This document shows, one piece after another, positions 22,742 to 31,880 of a DNA stretch of 35,604 nt; position 1 is the first letter of the stretch; each line of letters begins with the position of its first letter. A program made the translations under genes and the position numbers. The stretch is from contig JBHEMZ010000081.1 of NCBI GenBank assembly GCA_046262315.1, positions 1 through 35,604 of the forward strand. Reading direction: 5' to 3'. The notes beneath the pieces were generated by a model. The model did not search any database, had not been told where the DNA came from, and was given only the letters and a program-made list of their open reading frames with translations. The DNA is from JACVRM01 sp046262315 (lineage in GTDB: Bacteria; Actinomycetota; Thermoleophilia; Gaiellales; Gaiellaceae).

Positions 22742-22782
22742 TTCCTAAACCGCGTGCGCAAGTTCGATTCTTGCCGGGGGCA
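22742..22782 (+). repeat. tRNA-Arg(CCT) 3' half, right copy of the 38-nt direct repeat
   Basis: Anticodon loop TTCCTAA, T-arm GCAAG-TTCGATT-CTTGC (22758-22774), full acceptor strand CGGGGGC (22775-22781) and discriminator A. The 5' half is missing. It matches 808-845 at 37 of 38 positions in the same orientation, 21.9 kb away. This copy is closer to a functional tRNA end than the left one. Positions 22783-22878 hold only an AAAGGAG near 22850 and no other clear signal. Confidence 0.75.
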
Positions 22783-22878
22783 CGACCCGCAGATCGCTCC
22801 CCGATTCCACGACGTCGACTTACTGAAGAGGTCCAACGCTAGGAGACACGAAAGGAGCGGCCTAGACTTCAAGCGATC

Positions 22879-25800
22879 GTGGGCGCCGATCCAGATAGGC
22901 CAGTAGAGGAACGGAAGGTCGTCTCGGTCCTCTTCGCCGACCTCGTCGGCTTCACCGCACGCTCGGAGCGGGCCGACCCGGAGGACGTACGCGAGCTCTT
23001 GCGCCCGTACCACAGCCGGGCGAAGCAGGAGATCGAGCGCCTCGGCGGCACGGTTGAGAAGTTCGTCGGCGACGCCGTGATGGGCGTCTTCGGCGCACCC
23101 ACGGCCCACGAGGACGACGCCGTCCGCGCCGTGACAGCTGCGCTCGGGATCATCGATGCAATCGCCGAGTTGAACGAGGCTCGACCGGGCGCAGAGCTCG
23201 CGCTGAGAGCGGCCGTGAACACCGGCGAGGCGATCGTCGAACTCTCCGCGCACCCAGAGCGCGGCGAGATCATGGTCGCGGGCGATGTGGTCAACACGGC
23301 CGCGAGGCTCCAGGAGGTGGCTCCGCTCGACGGCGTCGTCGTTGGCGAGCTGACCTACCGGACGACCCGCGACTCGATCGAATACGAGCAGCTTGAGCCC
23401 GCGTCCCTCAAGGGCAAGGCCGAGCCGGTGCACGTCTGGCGCGCAATAGCGCACCGCGGCGCCGAACGACAAACGCCGCCCGCGCCGTTCGTCGGTCGCG
23501 ATGAGGACGTCGCGCTGCTCGAGCACGCGTTCACCCGCACGCTCCGGGAGCGCTCGATCCAGCTGGTCACGGTCGTCGGTGAGCCTGGCGTCGGCAAGTC
23601 ACGGCTCGTCCGCGAGTTCAGGAGTCGCGTCGAGCGCCGGCCAGAGGAGGTTGCTTGGCGCGAGGGGCGCTGCCTCCCCTACGGCGAGGGGATCACGTTC
23701 TCGGCGCTCGGCGAGATCGTGAAGACGCACGCTGGGATCCTGGAGTCAGACGACCCGACCCACGCGGCGGAGAAGCTCCGCGCGGCGATGGAAGTGGTGA
23801 GCGCCGAGCCGGGTGAGCGCGAGTGGCTCGCGACGCGGCTCGCACCTCTCGCCGGCGCGCAGCTCGCCGCGGGAGCCGAACCGGCGGAGCGCAACGAGTC
23901 CTTCACCGGCTGGCGGCGGTTCTTCGAGGCTGTGGCAGCGGAGCGGCCGCTCGTCCTCGTAGTCGAGGATCTGCACTGGGCCGATCCGGCCCTGCTCGAG
24001 TTCGTCGACCACTTGGTGGACTGGTCGACGGGCGTCGCCATCCTCGTCATTTCCACAGCCCGGCCCGAGCTCTTCGAGCGCAAGCCGGGCTGGGGCGGCG
24101 GCAAGCGCAACTCGACGACCATTTCGCTGTCGCCGCTATCGAGCGAGGAGACCGCACGGCTGATCTCGACGCTGCTCCGTCGAGCGGTGCTCCCGGCCGA
24201 CACGCAGGCCGCGCTCCTCGAGCGGGCGGGCGGCAATCCGCTCTACGCCGAGGAGTTCGTGCGGATGCTCGCCGACCGAGGAATCTTCGGCGGGCGCAGC
24301 GTCGTCGTTGAGTCAGACATTCCCGTCCCCGAGACAGTCCAGGCCCTCATCAGCGCTCGCCTCGATACGCTCGCGCCGGATCGGAAGGCCTTGCTCCAGG
24401 AGGCGGCGGTAGTGGGGAAAGTCTTCTGGGGCGGAGCGCTCGCGTCGATGGCTGGGGTCGACGAGGAGAGCGTCGCGGAGAGCCTCCACGACCTTGTGCG
24501 GAAGGAACTCGTGCGCCCGATCCGGAGCTCGTCGGTGGAGGGCGAGGCCGAGTACGTGTTCTGGCATGTCCTCATCCGCGACGTCGCCTATGGACAGATC
24601 CCTCGGCTCGCGCGCGTGCACAAGCACGAGGCCGCGGCGGCCTGGATGGAGCGGCTGGCGGCAGATGGGTCGGACAAGGCTGAGATCCTCGCCTACCACT
24701 ACGGCCAGGCGCTCGAGCTCGCGCGTGCAGCTGGTGCGGTGGAGGAGGGTGAGCGGCTCGAGACGACCGCCCGCCGCTTCCTCGTCCTCGCCGGCGACCG
24801 GGCTGTCCAGCTCGACGTCGCCAAGGCCGAGGGGTACTACCGGCGCGCTCTCGAGCTCCTGGCTGAGGGTCACCCCGACCGGGCCGAGGTCACCGCGAAG
24901 GCGGCGGAGACCGCTTGGCTGGCGGGGCGCCTGCTCGAGGCGGAGCGAGGCTACGAGGAGGCGATCGCCGACGCGCGCCGGCAGGAGAACGTCCTGCGGG
25001 CCGGTGAGGTGATGATCGACCTCGTTGCGTCCCTGCGCGATCGCGGCGAGACGCGGCGTGCCCGCGCACTCCTCGACGAGGCGGTCGCGCTGCTCGAGCG
25101 CGAGCCGCCGGGCCGGGAGCTTGCTCTTGCCTACCTCCATGTCGCGCGCGACGACGCCGTCTCGGGGCGCGCCCACGACTGCCTCGAATCATCGGAGCGA
25201 GCGATCCGACTGCTCGAGCGGCTTGGAATGCGCGACCATGCGTCACGGACGCTCCAGTTCCGCGGCGGCGCCCGCATCGACCTCGGTGACCTCGAGGGAC
25301 TCGAGGATCTGCGCGAGTCGCTCCGCCTCAGCCTCGAGCTCGGACTCGGCTACTACACCGTCAACGCCTACGGAAACCTCGCCGAGAACGTCTGGCAGAT
25401 CGAGGGACCGGCGGCCGCGCTCGATCTCTATCGTGCCGGAATCGACTTCGGGGAGCGCAGGGGGCTCGCGTTCAAGACGCGGTGGATCGAGGGCGAGATG
25501 CTTTGGAGCCTTTTCGACCTCGGCGGCTGGGACGAACTGCTCGAGCGGGCGGAGCGACTGATCCGCTCGGACGAGGCTTACGGCGGCAGTCAGGTCGGAA
25601 TCATGGCGCTCACCTACCGCGCGCGCGTGCTGGTCCTGCGCGGGCAAACGGCGGAGGCCGCCTCCGCGCGGGACCGGTTCCTCGCCGCGGCGCGGCAGAG
25701 CGGTGACCGGCAGGTGCTCGTCCCGGCGATCGCGGTTGCCGCACTCATCGACCTCGCCGCTGGTGAGCTTCGTGGCGCCGTCCAGCTGATCGAGGAGCTT

Positions 25801-26214
25801 GAGGGTTCGACGCGCGACTACGCCGGCTGGCGGTCGCACGAGCTGCCCAACGCGCTGCGCGTCTGCGCGCGCGCGGGCGAGCTCGAGCTCGGGGGGAGCC
25901 TGCTCGAAGGCGGCGCCGAGTTCGTCCCACGCGACCGCCACTTGGCACTGACCGCACGAGCAGTGCTCGCCGAGGGGAAGGGCGAGACAGAGCGGGCAGC
26001 AGAGCTCTATGCCAGGGCAGCCGAGGGCTGGGCCGAATTCGGCCACGCCCTCGAGCGCGGGCTCGCGCTGCTCGGACGCGGCCGCTGCCTGGCAACGCTC
26101 GGCTCGACGGACGATGCGGCGGCGCCGGTGCGCGAGGCGGAGGCGGCATTCGGGCGTCTCGGCGCCGCCCCCCTGCTCGGCGAGACCGCGGCACTTCTCG
26201 GCGTCGCCGCCTAG
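22879..26214 (+). CDS. Class III nucleotidyl cyclase - AAA ATPase - TPR regulator
   Basis: A 1111-residue signalling protein. Residues about 12-190 are a class III cyclase domain: Asp21 (VLFADLVGFTA) and Asp65 (KFVGDAVMGVFGAP) for metals, Lys61 for the base, and Asn139/Arg143 (VVNTAARLQ) for the transition state, so it looks catalytically competent. Residues about 203-560 are an AAA/STAND-type ATPase with Walker A GEPGVGKS (234-241) and Walker B LVLVVEDLHWADP near 357-369. The remainder is TPR helices ending LLGETAALLGVAA. Relatives often begin with a zinc ribbon, which is missing here; an orphan one lies at 716-814. GTG 22879 starts right before the cyclase domain. The AAAGGAG lies about 22 nt away, so the start may be imprecise. 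The input signal is unknown. Confidence 0.9.
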   Translation: MGADPDRPVEERKVVSVLFADLVGFTARSERADPEDVRELLRPYHSRAKQEIERLGGTVEKFVGDAVMGVFGAPTAHEDDAVRAVTAALGIIDAIAELNEARPGAELALRAAVNTGEAIVELSAHPERGEIMVAGDVVNTAARLQEVAPLDGVVVGELTYRTTRDSIEYEQLEPASLKGKAEPVHVWRAIAHRGAERQTPPAPFVGRDEDVALLEHAFTRTLRERSIQLVTVVGEPGVGKSRLVREFRSRVERRPEEVAWREGRCLPYGEGITFSALGEIVKTHAGILESDDPTHAAEKLRAAMEVVSAEPGEREWLATRLAPLAGAQLAAGAEPAERNESFTGWRRFFEAVAAERPLVLVVEDLHWADPALLEFVDHLVDWSTGVAILVISTARPELFERKPGWGGGKRNSTTISLSPLSSEETARLISTLLRRAVLPADTQAALLERAGGNPLYAEEFVRMLADRGIFGGRSVVVESDIPVPETVQALISARLDTLAPDRKALLQEAAVVGKVFWGGALASMAGVDEESVAESLHDLVRKELVRPIRSSSVEGEAEYVFWHVLIRDVAYGQIPRLARVHKHEAAAAWMERLAADGSDKAEILAYHYGQALELARAAGAVEEGERLETTARRFLVLAGDRAVQLDVAKAEGYYRRALELLAEGHPDRAEVTAKAAETAWLAGRLLEAERGYEEAIADARRQENVLRAGEVMIDLVASLRDRGETRRARALLDEAVALLEREPPGRELALAYLHVARDDAVSGRAHDCLESSERAIRLLERLGMRDHASRTLQFRGGARIDLGDLEGLEDLRESLRLSLELGLGYYTVNAYGNLAENVWQIEGPAAALDLYRAGIDFGERRGLAFKTRWIEGEMLWSLFDLGGWDELLERAERLIRSDEAYGGSQVGIMALTYRARVLVLRGQTAEAASARDRFLAAARQSGDRQVLVPAIAVAALIDLAAGELRGAVQLIEELEGSTRDYAGWRSHELPNALRVCARAGELELGGSLLEGGAEFVPRDRHLALTARAVLAEGKGETERAAELYARAAEGWAEFGHALERGLALLGRGRCLATLGSTDDAAAPVREAEAAFGRLGAAPLLGETAALLGVAA

Positions 26215-26662
26215 GAATCGCTTCCGAGGCCGCGTCGATCAGCAAGAAGGCCGAAACAACCGGCTTCGAGCGTGACCGTATGGTTCGGATTATGTGAGGC
26301 TGGGTGCACTCTCGCCGTGCGAAGTTCGCCGTCCGCTGCGCGGACGGCATGACGACTTTGCCGCGGGTGCTGCTCTCCGGGAGCGGCGGTGAGCCGCACC
26401 CGCGCATGTCGGCTGCGGCGGTGGGCGTCGAAGTCGGTGGGCGGGGAACATCTGCTGTCCTTCGGGCCGGTCGCCGATCCCGGCCCTGCGGCACCAGCAT
26501 CCCCGCCTCGAGACGCTCCTCGCGGCCCAAGCAGCAAGTTGGCCTGTTCGACTTTCGAACCGCTCAGATAGGTCAAGTTTAGGCTCGCTTGTAGCGACGC
26601 TCCTTGTGCTCCTGCACCACTGCTTCGTCGAGTACCACTGATCCGTCCGGCGAACAAAGGCG
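26215..26662. other. Non-coding stretch with one hairpin
   Basis: No convincing gene is seen on either strand. A perfect 9-bp GC stem with a 3-nt loop (GCCGTCCGC-TGC-GCGGACGGC) lies at 26328-26348 and may terminate the cyclase transcript, though it is over 100 nt past the stop and lacks a T-run. On the minus strand the last codons before TAA at 26580 read VVLDEAVVQEHKERRYKRA, which looks like the tail of a lost gene but has no recognisable body. Confidence 0.4.
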
Positions 26663-27319
26663 TCAGGCACGCGGCAGCGCCGCAGCGTACTCCGCGAAGC
26701 GCGGGCCGTCCCGGAGCGGTCGGCCGTGCGAGAAGAGCACGAGCTCGGGCTCGAGCGCAGCCAGCCTGCGCGCCGACTCGGCGTTGCGAGCCGCGTCGCC
26801 CCGGAAGATGCCGAGCGGCTGCCTGAGCAGCGGACGGCCCTCGAGCCCGTAGTTCCAGGCGACCTCTCCCGCGAGCAGCGTCCGGTCTTCAGCACGCCAG
26901 AAGGAGAGGTGGCCGGGGGAATGGCCGGGCGTCTCGAGGACGACGAAGCCGGCGGCCAGCTCGTCGCCTTCGCGCAGGCGCCGGTCGACGCGCCGGGCAG
27001 GCCCGCGCAGCGTCCCGAAGAGGTTGTGCACCGGCCTGTCGGGGTAGTTCGTGATCCCCTCCTCCATCGCGTCTGCGTCCCGCTCGCCGCACCAGAGCGG
27101 TACATCGAGGGTGGCGCAGACGCGGCTGCTCGACCCCGAGTGGTCGGGGTGGACGTGCGTGAGCGCGTGCGCGCGGACCGGCCGCCCGCGGACCGCGCGC
27201 AGCACGATCCCGCCGGCCGGCCGCGTCCCCGAGTCGACGAGCACGTCCCCGACGAGGAACGCGCTGAAGAAGCTCGTGAACCACCCGATCTGGAAGACGT
27301 CGTCGGCGACGCGCTTCAT
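26663..27319 (-). CDS. Metallo-beta-lactamase-fold hydrolase
   Basis: A 218-residue MBL-fold protein. The metal motif is THVHPDHSG with His55, His57, Asp59 and His60. Further metal-type positions lie in TPGHSPGHLSF and LFSHGRP. The usual bridging Asp before the GHLSFW-AGEVAW strand appears to be Glu (LLAGEVAW), so one metal site may be altered. Substrate unknown. ATG 27319 overlaps the upstream membrane-protein stop (ATGA), so both are one transcript. Confidence 0.88.
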   Translation of the reverse strand: MKRVADDVFQIGWFTSFFSAFLVGDVLVDSGTRPAGGIVLRAVRGRPVRAHALTHVHPDHSGSSSRVCATLDVPLWCGERDADAMEEGITNYPDRPVHNLFGTLRGPARRVDRRLREGDELAAGFVVLETPGHSPGHLSFWRAEDRTLLAGEVAWNYGLEGRPLLRQPLGIFRGDAARNAESARRLAALEPELVLFSHGRPLRDGPRFAEYAAALPRA

Positions 27320-28167
27320 ACGCCCTCGGGCGTCGGCCGGTCGAGTTGCCTGTCGCGAGCCCGCTCGAACCCGCGCGCGAGTCCCGCCAGGCCGACCGCG
27401 AGAAAGCTCGCGAGCCCGGCCGCGTAGAACCACGCGGCGGGCCGATCCCACTGGACCTCCTCGCCGAAGCGGGCGAGCGCGATCGCCTGAAGCGCCGCGA
27501 GCACGAGGTACGCCGACGCGACCGGCGAAATACGCCGCCGGTCCGCGTCGCGCGCCGCGATGGCCGACAGCACGCCGAGCCCGACGACCCAGGAGCCGAT
27601 CGCGCGCGCTCCAATCGGAGTCAGGGGCCACGGCCATAGCGCCTGGGCGCCGGTTCCGGCCAGCAGGAGGGCGGCGCCGACCGCGAGCGCCGCCCCCGCC
27701 TGCACGACGAGCAGCGCGCGCAGCCACGGCGGCACCGGATCGCGGCGCGGCCCGCCGTCGTCGCCGGCGCGGAGCTGGCGCGCGAGCGCGAGGATGCCAG
27801 CGGCCGGCAGGACCGCATAGGAGGCGAGAAAGCCCCACGCTCCGGCGGAGACGAGGACGCGGTGGTCGTCGGTGTGCAGCAGCTCGAAGTGGACGAGCAT
27901 CACGACGAAGAGCAGGGACATGAACAGGATCGCCGCAACCGCGCCCGCTCTCGCCGCCCGCCAGAGCCGCTCGCGCGCCGACAGCAGGAGCAGCGCCGTC
28001 GCGGTCCAGTACATCCCGTTCAGGAACGCCGCTGTCAGCTCGGAGGCGATCGTCCAGGCGAACCGGCGCTCCGTCCGGTCGGCGCCCAGCGCGAGCAGCG
28101 AGCCGGCGAGGAGCGCGAAGACGCCGGCCGCAAGGAGGAAGCCTCGCATCCAGGCCGTGGAACGCAT
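27316..28167 (-). CDS. Multi-pass membrane protein of unknown function
   Basis: A 283-residue protein with about eight hydrophobic segments, for example GFLLAAGVFALLAGSLLALG, then AILFMSLLFVVMLVHFELLH, LVVQAGAALAVGAALLLAGT and AAWFYAAGLASFLAVGLAGL. No catalytic or transport motif is recognised. It is coupled by a 4-bp overlap to the MBL-fold gene behind it. Divergent from the alcohol dehydrogenase gene across 135 bp. Confidence 0.75.
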   Translation of the reverse strand: MRSTAWMRGFLLAAGVFALLAGSLLALGADRTERRFAWTIASELTAAFLNGMYWTATALLLLSARERLWRAARAGAVAAILFMSLLFVVMLVHFELLHTDDHRVLVSAGAWGFLASYAVLPAAGILALARQLRAGDDGGPRRDPVPPWLRALLVVQAGAALAVGAALLLAGTGAQALWPWPLTPIGARAIGSWVVGLGVLSAIAARDADRRRISPVASAYLVLAALQAIALARFGEEVQWDRPAAWFYAAGLASFLAVGLAGLARGFERARDRQLDRPTPEGV

Positions 28168-28302
28168 CGCGGCCAGATCCTACGACTGCCGGCCGGACCG
28201 AGCCGGTGGTCATCGCTGGACCTGTTCGATTTCCTGGCCACGTAGAAGCCGAGGCGGCGAGCGCGCTCGAGTACGAGATCGCGTAGTCCGTAGGATCGCG
28301 CC

Positions 28303-29442
28303 GTGAAGGTTCGGGCCGCGGTCCTCGAGGAATTCGGCCGGCCGCTCGCCGTCCAGGAGGTCGACCTGGACGAGCCGAAGACGGGCGAGGCGCTCGTGCG
28401 CCTCGCTGCCTGCGGGGTCTGCCACACCGACCTCTACGCCGCCTCCGGCGCCGATCCGACCGGCTACACAGCCTGCGTGCTCGGCCACGAGGGCGCGGGC
28501 GTCGTCGAAGCGGTCGGGCCCGGCATCTCGTTCGTCGCGCCGGGCGACCACGTCGTCACCCTCTTCGCGCCCGAGTGCGGGGAGTGCGTGCACTGCCGCA
28601 GCGCGCGCACGAATCGCTGCCTGGCGATCCGCGACCAGCAAGGCCTCGGGCTACTCCCCGACGGTACGACGCGCTTCGCCCGAGACGGCGAGCCGCTGCG
28701 GCACTTCATGGGCACGTCCACGTTCGCGGAGTACACGGTCATGCCCGAGATCGCGCTCGCGAAGGTCAGCCTTGAGGCGCCGCTCGACGGCTGCGCGCCG
28801 TTCGCCTGCGGGCTCTCAACCGGAATCGGCGCCGCTCTCTGTACCGCGCAGGTCGCCCCGGGCTCGACCTGCGCCGTCTTCGGCTGCGGCCTCGTCGGGC
28901 TCGGCGCCGTCATCGGCTGCCGGCTCGCGGGCGCCGAGCGGATCGTCGCGATCGACCTCTCCGAGGAGCGGCTCGCCGAGGCCCGCCGGCACGGCGCTAC
29001 CGACACACGGGTCGCGGCAAACGACACCGTCGACTGGATCCGGGGCGAGACGGGCGGCTTTGGCACCGACTACACCTTCGAGGCGACGGGCGACGTGCGC
29101 GTGATGCAGCAGGCCGCCGAGGCTGCTCGCGAGGCGTGGGGTCTCGCGACGATGATCGGCGTCGCGGGCAAGGGCGAGACGCTGGACATCGTCCCGAGAC
29201 TCCTGATCACCGGCCGGCGGGTGACCGGCTCCTCGTTCGGCGGCGTCAAGGGCAGGACGCAGGTGCCGGAGCTCGTCGACCGCTGGCTCGCCGGCGAGAT
29301 TGAAAACGAGTTCCTCGTTGATCACCCAGACCCACGTCTCCGGCCCGGGCAGCTCCCGCAGCGATTCGGACGGAGCTGCGGAAAGTCCTCCGCGAGCAGG
29401 TGGCGAACGTCGCCGGCAGATGATCCGGTCACGATTGGGTGA
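28303..29442 (+). CDS. Zinc-dependent alcohol dehydrogenase, class III-like, with atypical C-terminus
   Basis: A 379-residue medium-chain dehydrogenase. Catalytic zinc ligands are Cys40 (CGVCHTD), His62/Glu63 (GHEGAG) and Cys169 (ACGLSTG). The structural zinc lobe has Cys92, Cys95, Cys98 and Cys106. The NAD fold begins AVFGCGLVGLGAVIG. The layout is that of S-(hydroxymethyl)thiol (formaldehyde) and long-chain alcohol dehydrogenases, so a mycothiol-dependent formaldehyde role is possible. From about residue 335 (after LVDRWLAGEIENEF) the sequence stops resembling the family and ends SRWRTSPADDPVTIG, rather than the usual HRITLDxxNxAFxxM ending. A 3' truncation, rearrangement or frameshift is likely, so activity is uncertain. 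Start is GTG. Confidence 0.83.
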   Translation: MKVRAAVLEEFGRPLAVQEVDLDEPKTGEALVRLAACGVCHTDLYAASGADPTGYTACVLGHEGAGVVEAVGPGISFVAPGDHVVTLFAPECGECVHCRSARTNRCLAIRDQQGLGLLPDGTTRFARDGEPLRHFMGTSTFAEYTVMPEIALAKVSLEAPLDGCAPFACGLSTGIGAALCTAQVAPGSTCAVFGCGLVGLGAVIGCRLAGAERIVAIDLSEERLAEARRHGATDTRVAANDTVDWIRGETGGFGTDYTFEATGDVRVMQQAAEAAREAWGLATMIGVAGKGETLDIVPRLLITGRRVTGSSFGGVKGRTQVPELVDRWLAGEIENEFLVDHPDPRLRPGQLPQRFGRSCGKSSASRWRTSPADDPVTIG

Positions 29443-29480
29443 TGGTCTCACGCACGCCCGCGGAGCGGGTCCAACTCGCT

Positions 29481-30008
29481 TTACTTCGGCGCGTACCTCA
29501 GCACGACGATGCCGCTCTTGAACCTCGTCGTGCCCACGAGCTCCAGCGTCGCCTTGGCACCCTCGAAGAGACGGTCGCCGCTTCCGACAAGCACGGGAAA
29601 GAGCCAGAAGTGGTACTCGTCCACGAGCTTGTGCCCGAGGAGCGTGCGGGAGAGCTCGCCGGTGCCGAACTTCAGGATGTTCTCGCCGGGCTGCTCCTTC
29701 AGCTTGGCGACGGCTTCGGCGACGTCACCCTCGAGGATCGTCGCGTTCCACGTCGCCTCCTTCAGCGTGGTCGAGGCGACGTACTTCGGCAGGCTGTTGA
29801 TGCGGTCCGAGTACTCGCCCGTCCGATCCGGCCAGGCCTGGACGAACCCTTCGTACGTCTTGCGGCCGAGGAGCAGGGCGTCGGCCGCGAAGAGCAGGTC
29901 GCGGGCGTACCGGTTGTGCTCTTCGTCCCAGTACGGCTGGCCCCACTTCCCCGGCATGCTGATCACCCCGTCGAGAGCCACGAAGGTCGACTCCACCAGC
30001 TTCCGCAT
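29481..30008 (-). CDS. Dihydrofolate reductase-like (RibD C-terminal family) protein
   Basis: A 175-residue reductase-fold protein of the family fusing DHFR- and RibD-C-like enzymes. It shows VESTFVALDGVISMPGKWGQ, DALLLGRKTYEGFVQAWPDR, KYVASTTL and LVDEYHFWLFPVLVGSGDRL with FEGA after it. It probably binds NADPH. The substrate is unknown; it is unlikely to be the housekeeping DHFR. Convergent with the dehydrogenase gene. Confidence 0.9.
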   Translation of the reverse strand: MRKLVESTFVALDGVISMPGKWGQPYWDEEHNRYARDLLFAADALLLGRKTYEGFVQAWPDRTGEYSDRINSLPKYVASTTLKEATWNATILEGDVAEAVAKLKEQPGENILKFGTGELSRTLLGHKLVDEYHFWLFPVLVGSGDRLFEGAKATLELVGTTRFKSGIVVLRYAPK

Positions 30009-30160
30009 CGCTGATCCTCCTGTGGTCGTGGTTTCCCTGCTCTCTGATCGTCAGCCCTGAGAGGCGCGCGGGGCTAGCGGCATGGTGGCTCCTTTTGATT
30101 CGGAGGTGTCGCCGCAGATGCCGCCGGGCTCCCGGTGACCCGGGATCCGTCTGGCGCCAT

Positions 30161-30610
30161 TTAGGCGACGGAGGAAACCTGCGCCGCCGGTGCTTCCTGC
30201 TCGAGCGCGCTCGGGTCCATCCAGAAGACCTCCCAGAGGTGGCCGTCAGGGTCATTGAAGCTCCGGCCGTACATGAAGCCCATCTCCATCGGGTCGTTCG
30301 CGGTCGAGCCGCCCGCCGCGATCGCCTTGTCGGCGAAGGCGTCGACGTCGTCCCGGCTGTCGGCGGACACGGCGACGATCGCCTCGGTCTGCTTCGTCGA
30401 GTCGACGAGCTCCTTCTCCGTGAAGTTTTTGAAGCGGCTCTTGACGAGCAGCATCACGAAGGCCTCGTCGCTGACAATCATGCAGGTGGCGTTCTCGTCG
30501 GTGAAGCGAGGGTCGAACCTGAAGCCGAGCGCGGTGAAGAACTCGACCGAGCGCTCGAGGTCGTCGACGGCGAGGTTGACGAAGATCTTGCGGGACGTGG
30601 CGCTTGCCAT
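30161..30610 (-). CDS. VOC-family (glyoxalase/bleomycin-resistance fold) protein
   Basis: A 149-residue protein with paired beta-alpha-beta-beta-beta modules: IFVNLAVDDLERSVEFFTAL and later GFMYGRSFNDPDGHLWEVFW. It is close to the lactoylglutathione-lyase-like branch. Metal ligands are not clearly complete. Function unassigned. Confidence 0.88.
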   Translation of the reverse strand: MASATSRKIFVNLAVDDLERSVEFFTALGFRFDPRFTDENATCMIVSDEAFVMLLVKSRFKNFTEKELVDSTKQTEAIVAVSADSRDDVDAFADKAIAAGGSTANDPMEMGFMYGRSFNDPDGHLWEVFWMDPSALEQEAPAAQVSSVA

Positions 30611-30751
30611 GGCTCCTCCTTATGGGACGGGTCGATGGTAAGACCGGGGGTCTGGGGAGAAGTCATCGGTCGACGGCTCGCTCCGCGCCTTGACTGCAAT
30701 CGGTCGCTCGCGCGTCACGCCCTGCGGTGATCTGGGCGCAACCCCCGTACG

Positions 30752-31261
30752 ATGCGGCGCGTGCTCAGCGACGAGACGTTCGCCGACGTACTCGCTGCGA
30801 ACGAGGCGTACGCGGTTGGTTTCGGACTCCAGGGTCTGGAGGCGCGCGCCGCCCGCGGCCTAGCGATCCTCACGTGCATGGACTCGCGCATCGAGCCACT
30901 CCGCATGCTCGGGCTCGGTGCAGGCGACGCGAAGATCCTGCGCAACGCCGGCGCCCGTGTCACCGACGACGTCCTGCGCACGCTCGTGCTCGCGACGTAC
31001 CTGCTCGGGGTCGACCGCGCGATGGTCATCGCACACACGAACTGCCGCATGACGGCGGCGAGCGAGGCCGAGGTTCACGCTGCGGTGCGCGACTCGGGCG
31101 GCCCCGACACCCGCAGCCTGAGCTTTCTCGTGACGAGCGACGTCGAGGCGACCGTCCCCGCTGACGTGCAGCGCGTGCGGTCGTGGCCGTACCTCACCGG
31201 CCTGCGCGTGGGCGGCTTTCTCTACGACACGGAGACCGGCCGGCTCACTCGACTCTCCTGA
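30752..31261 (+). CDS. Beta-carbonic anhydrase, short type
   Basis: A 169-residue beta-class carbonic anhydrase, interconverting CO2 and bicarbonate. Zinc ligands Cys42, His95 and Cys98 (TCMDSRIEP, AHTNCRM) and the Asp44-Arg46 dyad are present. RNAGARVTDDVLRTLVLATY and GGFLYDTETGRL match the short mycobacterial Rv1284-type enzymes. Its stop overlaps the next ATG (TGATG). Confidence 0.92.
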   Translation: MRRVLSDETFADVLAANEAYAVGFGLQGLEARAARGLAILTCMDSRIEPLRMLGLGAGDAKILRNAGARVTDDVLRTLVLATYLLGVDRAMVIAHTNCRMTAASEAEVHAAVRDSGGPDTRSLSFLVTSDVEATVPADVQRVRSWPYLTGLRVGGFLYDTETGRLTRLS

Positions 31262-31827
31262 TGAGCGCGCGCGACGACTGGCCCGGCCGAGCCAGGGGCG
31301 TGAGGTCGCGGCAGTGGCCGGCGCTCATCGCGCTCGCCGACCGCGTCGCGGCAAGCGAGACACTCGAAGGGCTCGTACTCATCGGCTCCTTCGCCTCCGG
31401 CACGCCCGACGAGCTCAGCGACATCGACGTGATTGCGGTTGCCATGGCCGGGCGATTCGACGCGGCCTGGGCGGAACGCCATCGGCTCTCGGAGGAAGCC
31501 CTGGCAGCGTGGGATCTGCGTCCGAAACCCGGTTACCAGGTCCATAACTGGCTTACGCGCGACCTCGTGAAGGTCGATTGCACGATCGTCGACCCGGACC
31601 TGGGGAGCAAGGACTTGGCTGAACCATTCGTGGTGCTCGTCGGCACGCCCTCCGTTGCCGACAGGTTCCCGCGCGGAACGCTGGAGACCGTGCGTGAACG
31701 CGCGCGGCAGATCAGCGAGGAGCAGGAACGGCAGCGGGTCGATCCGGCCACGATGGACTACGGCGAGCTGATCGACTGGAAGATCGCGGAGCTCAAGTCG
31801 GCCGTGCGGCGCGCTCCGCGCCGGTAG
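31261..31827 (+). CDS. Nucleotidyltransferase-domain protein
   Basis: A 188-residue protein with the pol-beta-type nucleotidyltransferase motif GSFASGTPDELSDIDVIAVA near residues 42-61, giving the G-S...D-x-D signature. The third acidic residue is probably in VKVDCTIVD. Relatives are aminoglycoside-type or MNT-type nucleotidyltransferases. ATG 31261 overlaps the carbonic-anhydrase stop, so they are co-transcribed. Confidence 0.82.
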   Translation: MSARDDWPGRARGVRSRQWPALIALADRVAASETLEGLVLIGSFASGTPDELSDIDVIAVAMAGRFDAAWAERHRLSEEALAAWDLRPKPGYQVHNWLTRDLVKVDCTIVDPDLGSKDLAEPFVVLVGTPSVADRFPRGTLETVRERARQISEEQERQRVDPATMDYGELIDWKIAELKSAVRRAPRR

Positions 31828-31880
31828 CCCGTCGGGCGCGTTTACGAAGGCAGGCTGATTGCGAGGTTCGCGTCCACCGT

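Noticed and set aside
26520..26655. Minus-strand tail VVLDEAVVQEHKERRYKRA before TAA
   Set aside because: Too short and no body upstream; noted only inside the non-coding feature.
28215..28245. CTGTTCGATTTCCTGGCCACG looked like a tRNA T-arm and 3' end
   Set aside because: The T-stem does not pair and no other tRNA arm is present.
29451..29470. CCCGC-gga-GCGGG hairpin between convergent genes
   Set aside because: Only 5 bp and no T-run; too weak to call a terminator.
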